A DNA stretch of 37,590 bases, taken from NCBI GenBank assembly GCA_016931515.1, contig JAFGEQ010000014.1:1-37590 (forward strand), written 5' to 3'. Position numbers and translations under genes: made by a program. The notes under the pieces were generated by a model. It searched no databases. It was not told the origin of the DNA and saw nothing but the letters and a program-made list of their open reading frames with translations. Position 1 is the first letter of the stretch. Each line of letters opens with the position of its first letter. Origin of the DNA: a candidate division CSSED10-310 bacterium (lineage in GTDB: Bacteria > CSSED10-310). Below, in pieces: positions 37,290-37,590 of the stretch.

Positions 37290-37394
37290 AATCGATTTCG
37301 ATAGCGATTTCGATACCGATAGCGATGCCGATACCAATACCGATACCGATAGCGATACCGATACCGATAGCGATAGCGATTTCGATTTCGATTT
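37290..37394. repeat. Hexanucleotide (GATNNC) repeat, right copy of inverted pair
   Basis: About 17 units, nearly all GATTTC, GATAGC or GATACC, with single variants GATGCC and AATACC. It is the reverse complement pattern of the left repeat. The outer end at 37371-37390 is an exact inverted match of 36869-36888. It begins 12 bases after the four-helix gene and ends 22 bases before the stop of the next gene. Confidence 0.9.
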
Positions 37395-37415
37395 GGGGGA
37401 TTGGAAGCGTCAGGG

Positions 37416-37590
37416 CTACTGCCAGTTGAATTCCGCCAGGCTCCAGGTACCCAGCGCCGCGGTGCCGGTTTCGTTTGTCATCAGAGCGATAAATGTCGCG
37501 TTTCCGGTGGTTCCGGTCGCCGGCCATACGAAATCGAAAATCGGCATCTGAGTTCGGCCGGGATCCAGAGTCGTCGCCTCGAAATCATAA
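37416..37590 (-). CDS. C-terminal fragment of a secreted protein (shared W-x-W domain)
   Basis: The last 57 codons of a gene that enters from the right edge, ending at TAG 37418-37416. The visible part holds LDPGRTQMPIFDFVWPATGT, TFIALMTNETGTAALGTW and SLAEFNWQ. It matches the end of the domain at 5768-6997 (ELPVLQEFMWPVGAGSG, WYAVF, final F-x-W), so it belongs to the same secreted family. The hexanucleotide repeat lies 22 bases beyond its stop. Confidence 0.75.
   Translation of the reverse strand, partial: YDFEATTLDPGRTQMPIFDFVWPATGTTGNATFIALMTNETGTAALGTWSLAEFNWQ

Noticed and set aside
37290-37394. Possible CRISPR array
   Set aside because: The unit is 6 bp with no spacers and no cas genes in the window.
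37204-37527. Minus-strand 107-codon frame encoding long Ile-Glu/Ala/Gly dipeptide repeats
   Set aside because: It is the translation of the hexanucleotide array plus antisense of the four-helix gene; no ribosome site and no family pattern.

Overview
The window carries about 30 genes from a Gram-negative-type bacterium that I cannot place to genus. Evidence for an outer membrane and periplasm: a cyclic beta-glucan synthase, three-BON and YXWGXW secreted proteins, a LapA-type membrane protein and secreted right-handed beta-helix proteins. The surface proteins (signal peptide, a V-P-A-D-x-P-T-I-Q first repeat, Thr/Pro linkers, a dockerin-like or 'W-x-W' C-terminal domain) resemble those of uncultured candidate phyla known mainly from metagenomes; that placement is an impression, not a measurement. 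No rRNA, tRNA, CRISPR array or transposase was seen.

Layout. (1) 1-7000: a beta-helix surface protein cut by the left edge, a decayed copy of the same family, a three-gene signalling operon (PAS-PAS histidine kinase, single-domain receiver, receiver-PAS-HD-GYP phosphodiesterase), a small unknown protein and a secreted protein. (2) 7100-12140: small stress/envelope genes on the minus strand (YXWGXW protein, three-BON protein, DUF3309-like, a two-TM protein, DUF3096-like, an ABM-like protein) plus a CBS-containing M50 site-2 protease. (3) 12294-27877: a complete N-type ATPase operon in the order atpD-C-Q-R-B-E-F-A-G, followed after 5 bases by an 8.7-kb cyclic beta-glucan synthase gene. (4) 27947-31806: a second group of stress genes (eRF1-like fold, YflT-like general stress protein, LapA-like, lmo0937-like, coiled-coil protein) with a PAS-AAA+-Fis sigma-54 activator gene at its head. 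(5) 32045-34980: a B12-binding-type radical SAM protein facing an RNB-family ribonuclease. (6) 35128-37590: a beta-helix/dockerin surface protein, a four-helix-bundle (S23-type) gene framed by inverted hexanucleotide repeats, and the 3' end of another secreted protein.

The main result of the hunt is that parts 2, 3 and 4 look like one regulon. Four minus-strand transcription units begin with -24/-12 (sigma-54) promoters (upstream of the coiled-coil, LapA-like, YXWGXW and M50 genes). Three have a shared palindrome with half-sites close to CAAATATGACC / GGTCATATTTG centred 115-119 bp upstream of the -24 element, and the fourth has one half-site. The obvious activator is the gene at 30301-31806. 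Genes run with small gaps or overlaps from the LapA-like gene to the end of the glucan synthase, so the N-ATPase and the osmoregulated periplasmic glucan enzyme could be read from a sigma-54 promoter. I infer a salt, osmotic or envelope stress island that joins ion pumping, periplasmic glucan production and small membrane stress proteins. This is untested.
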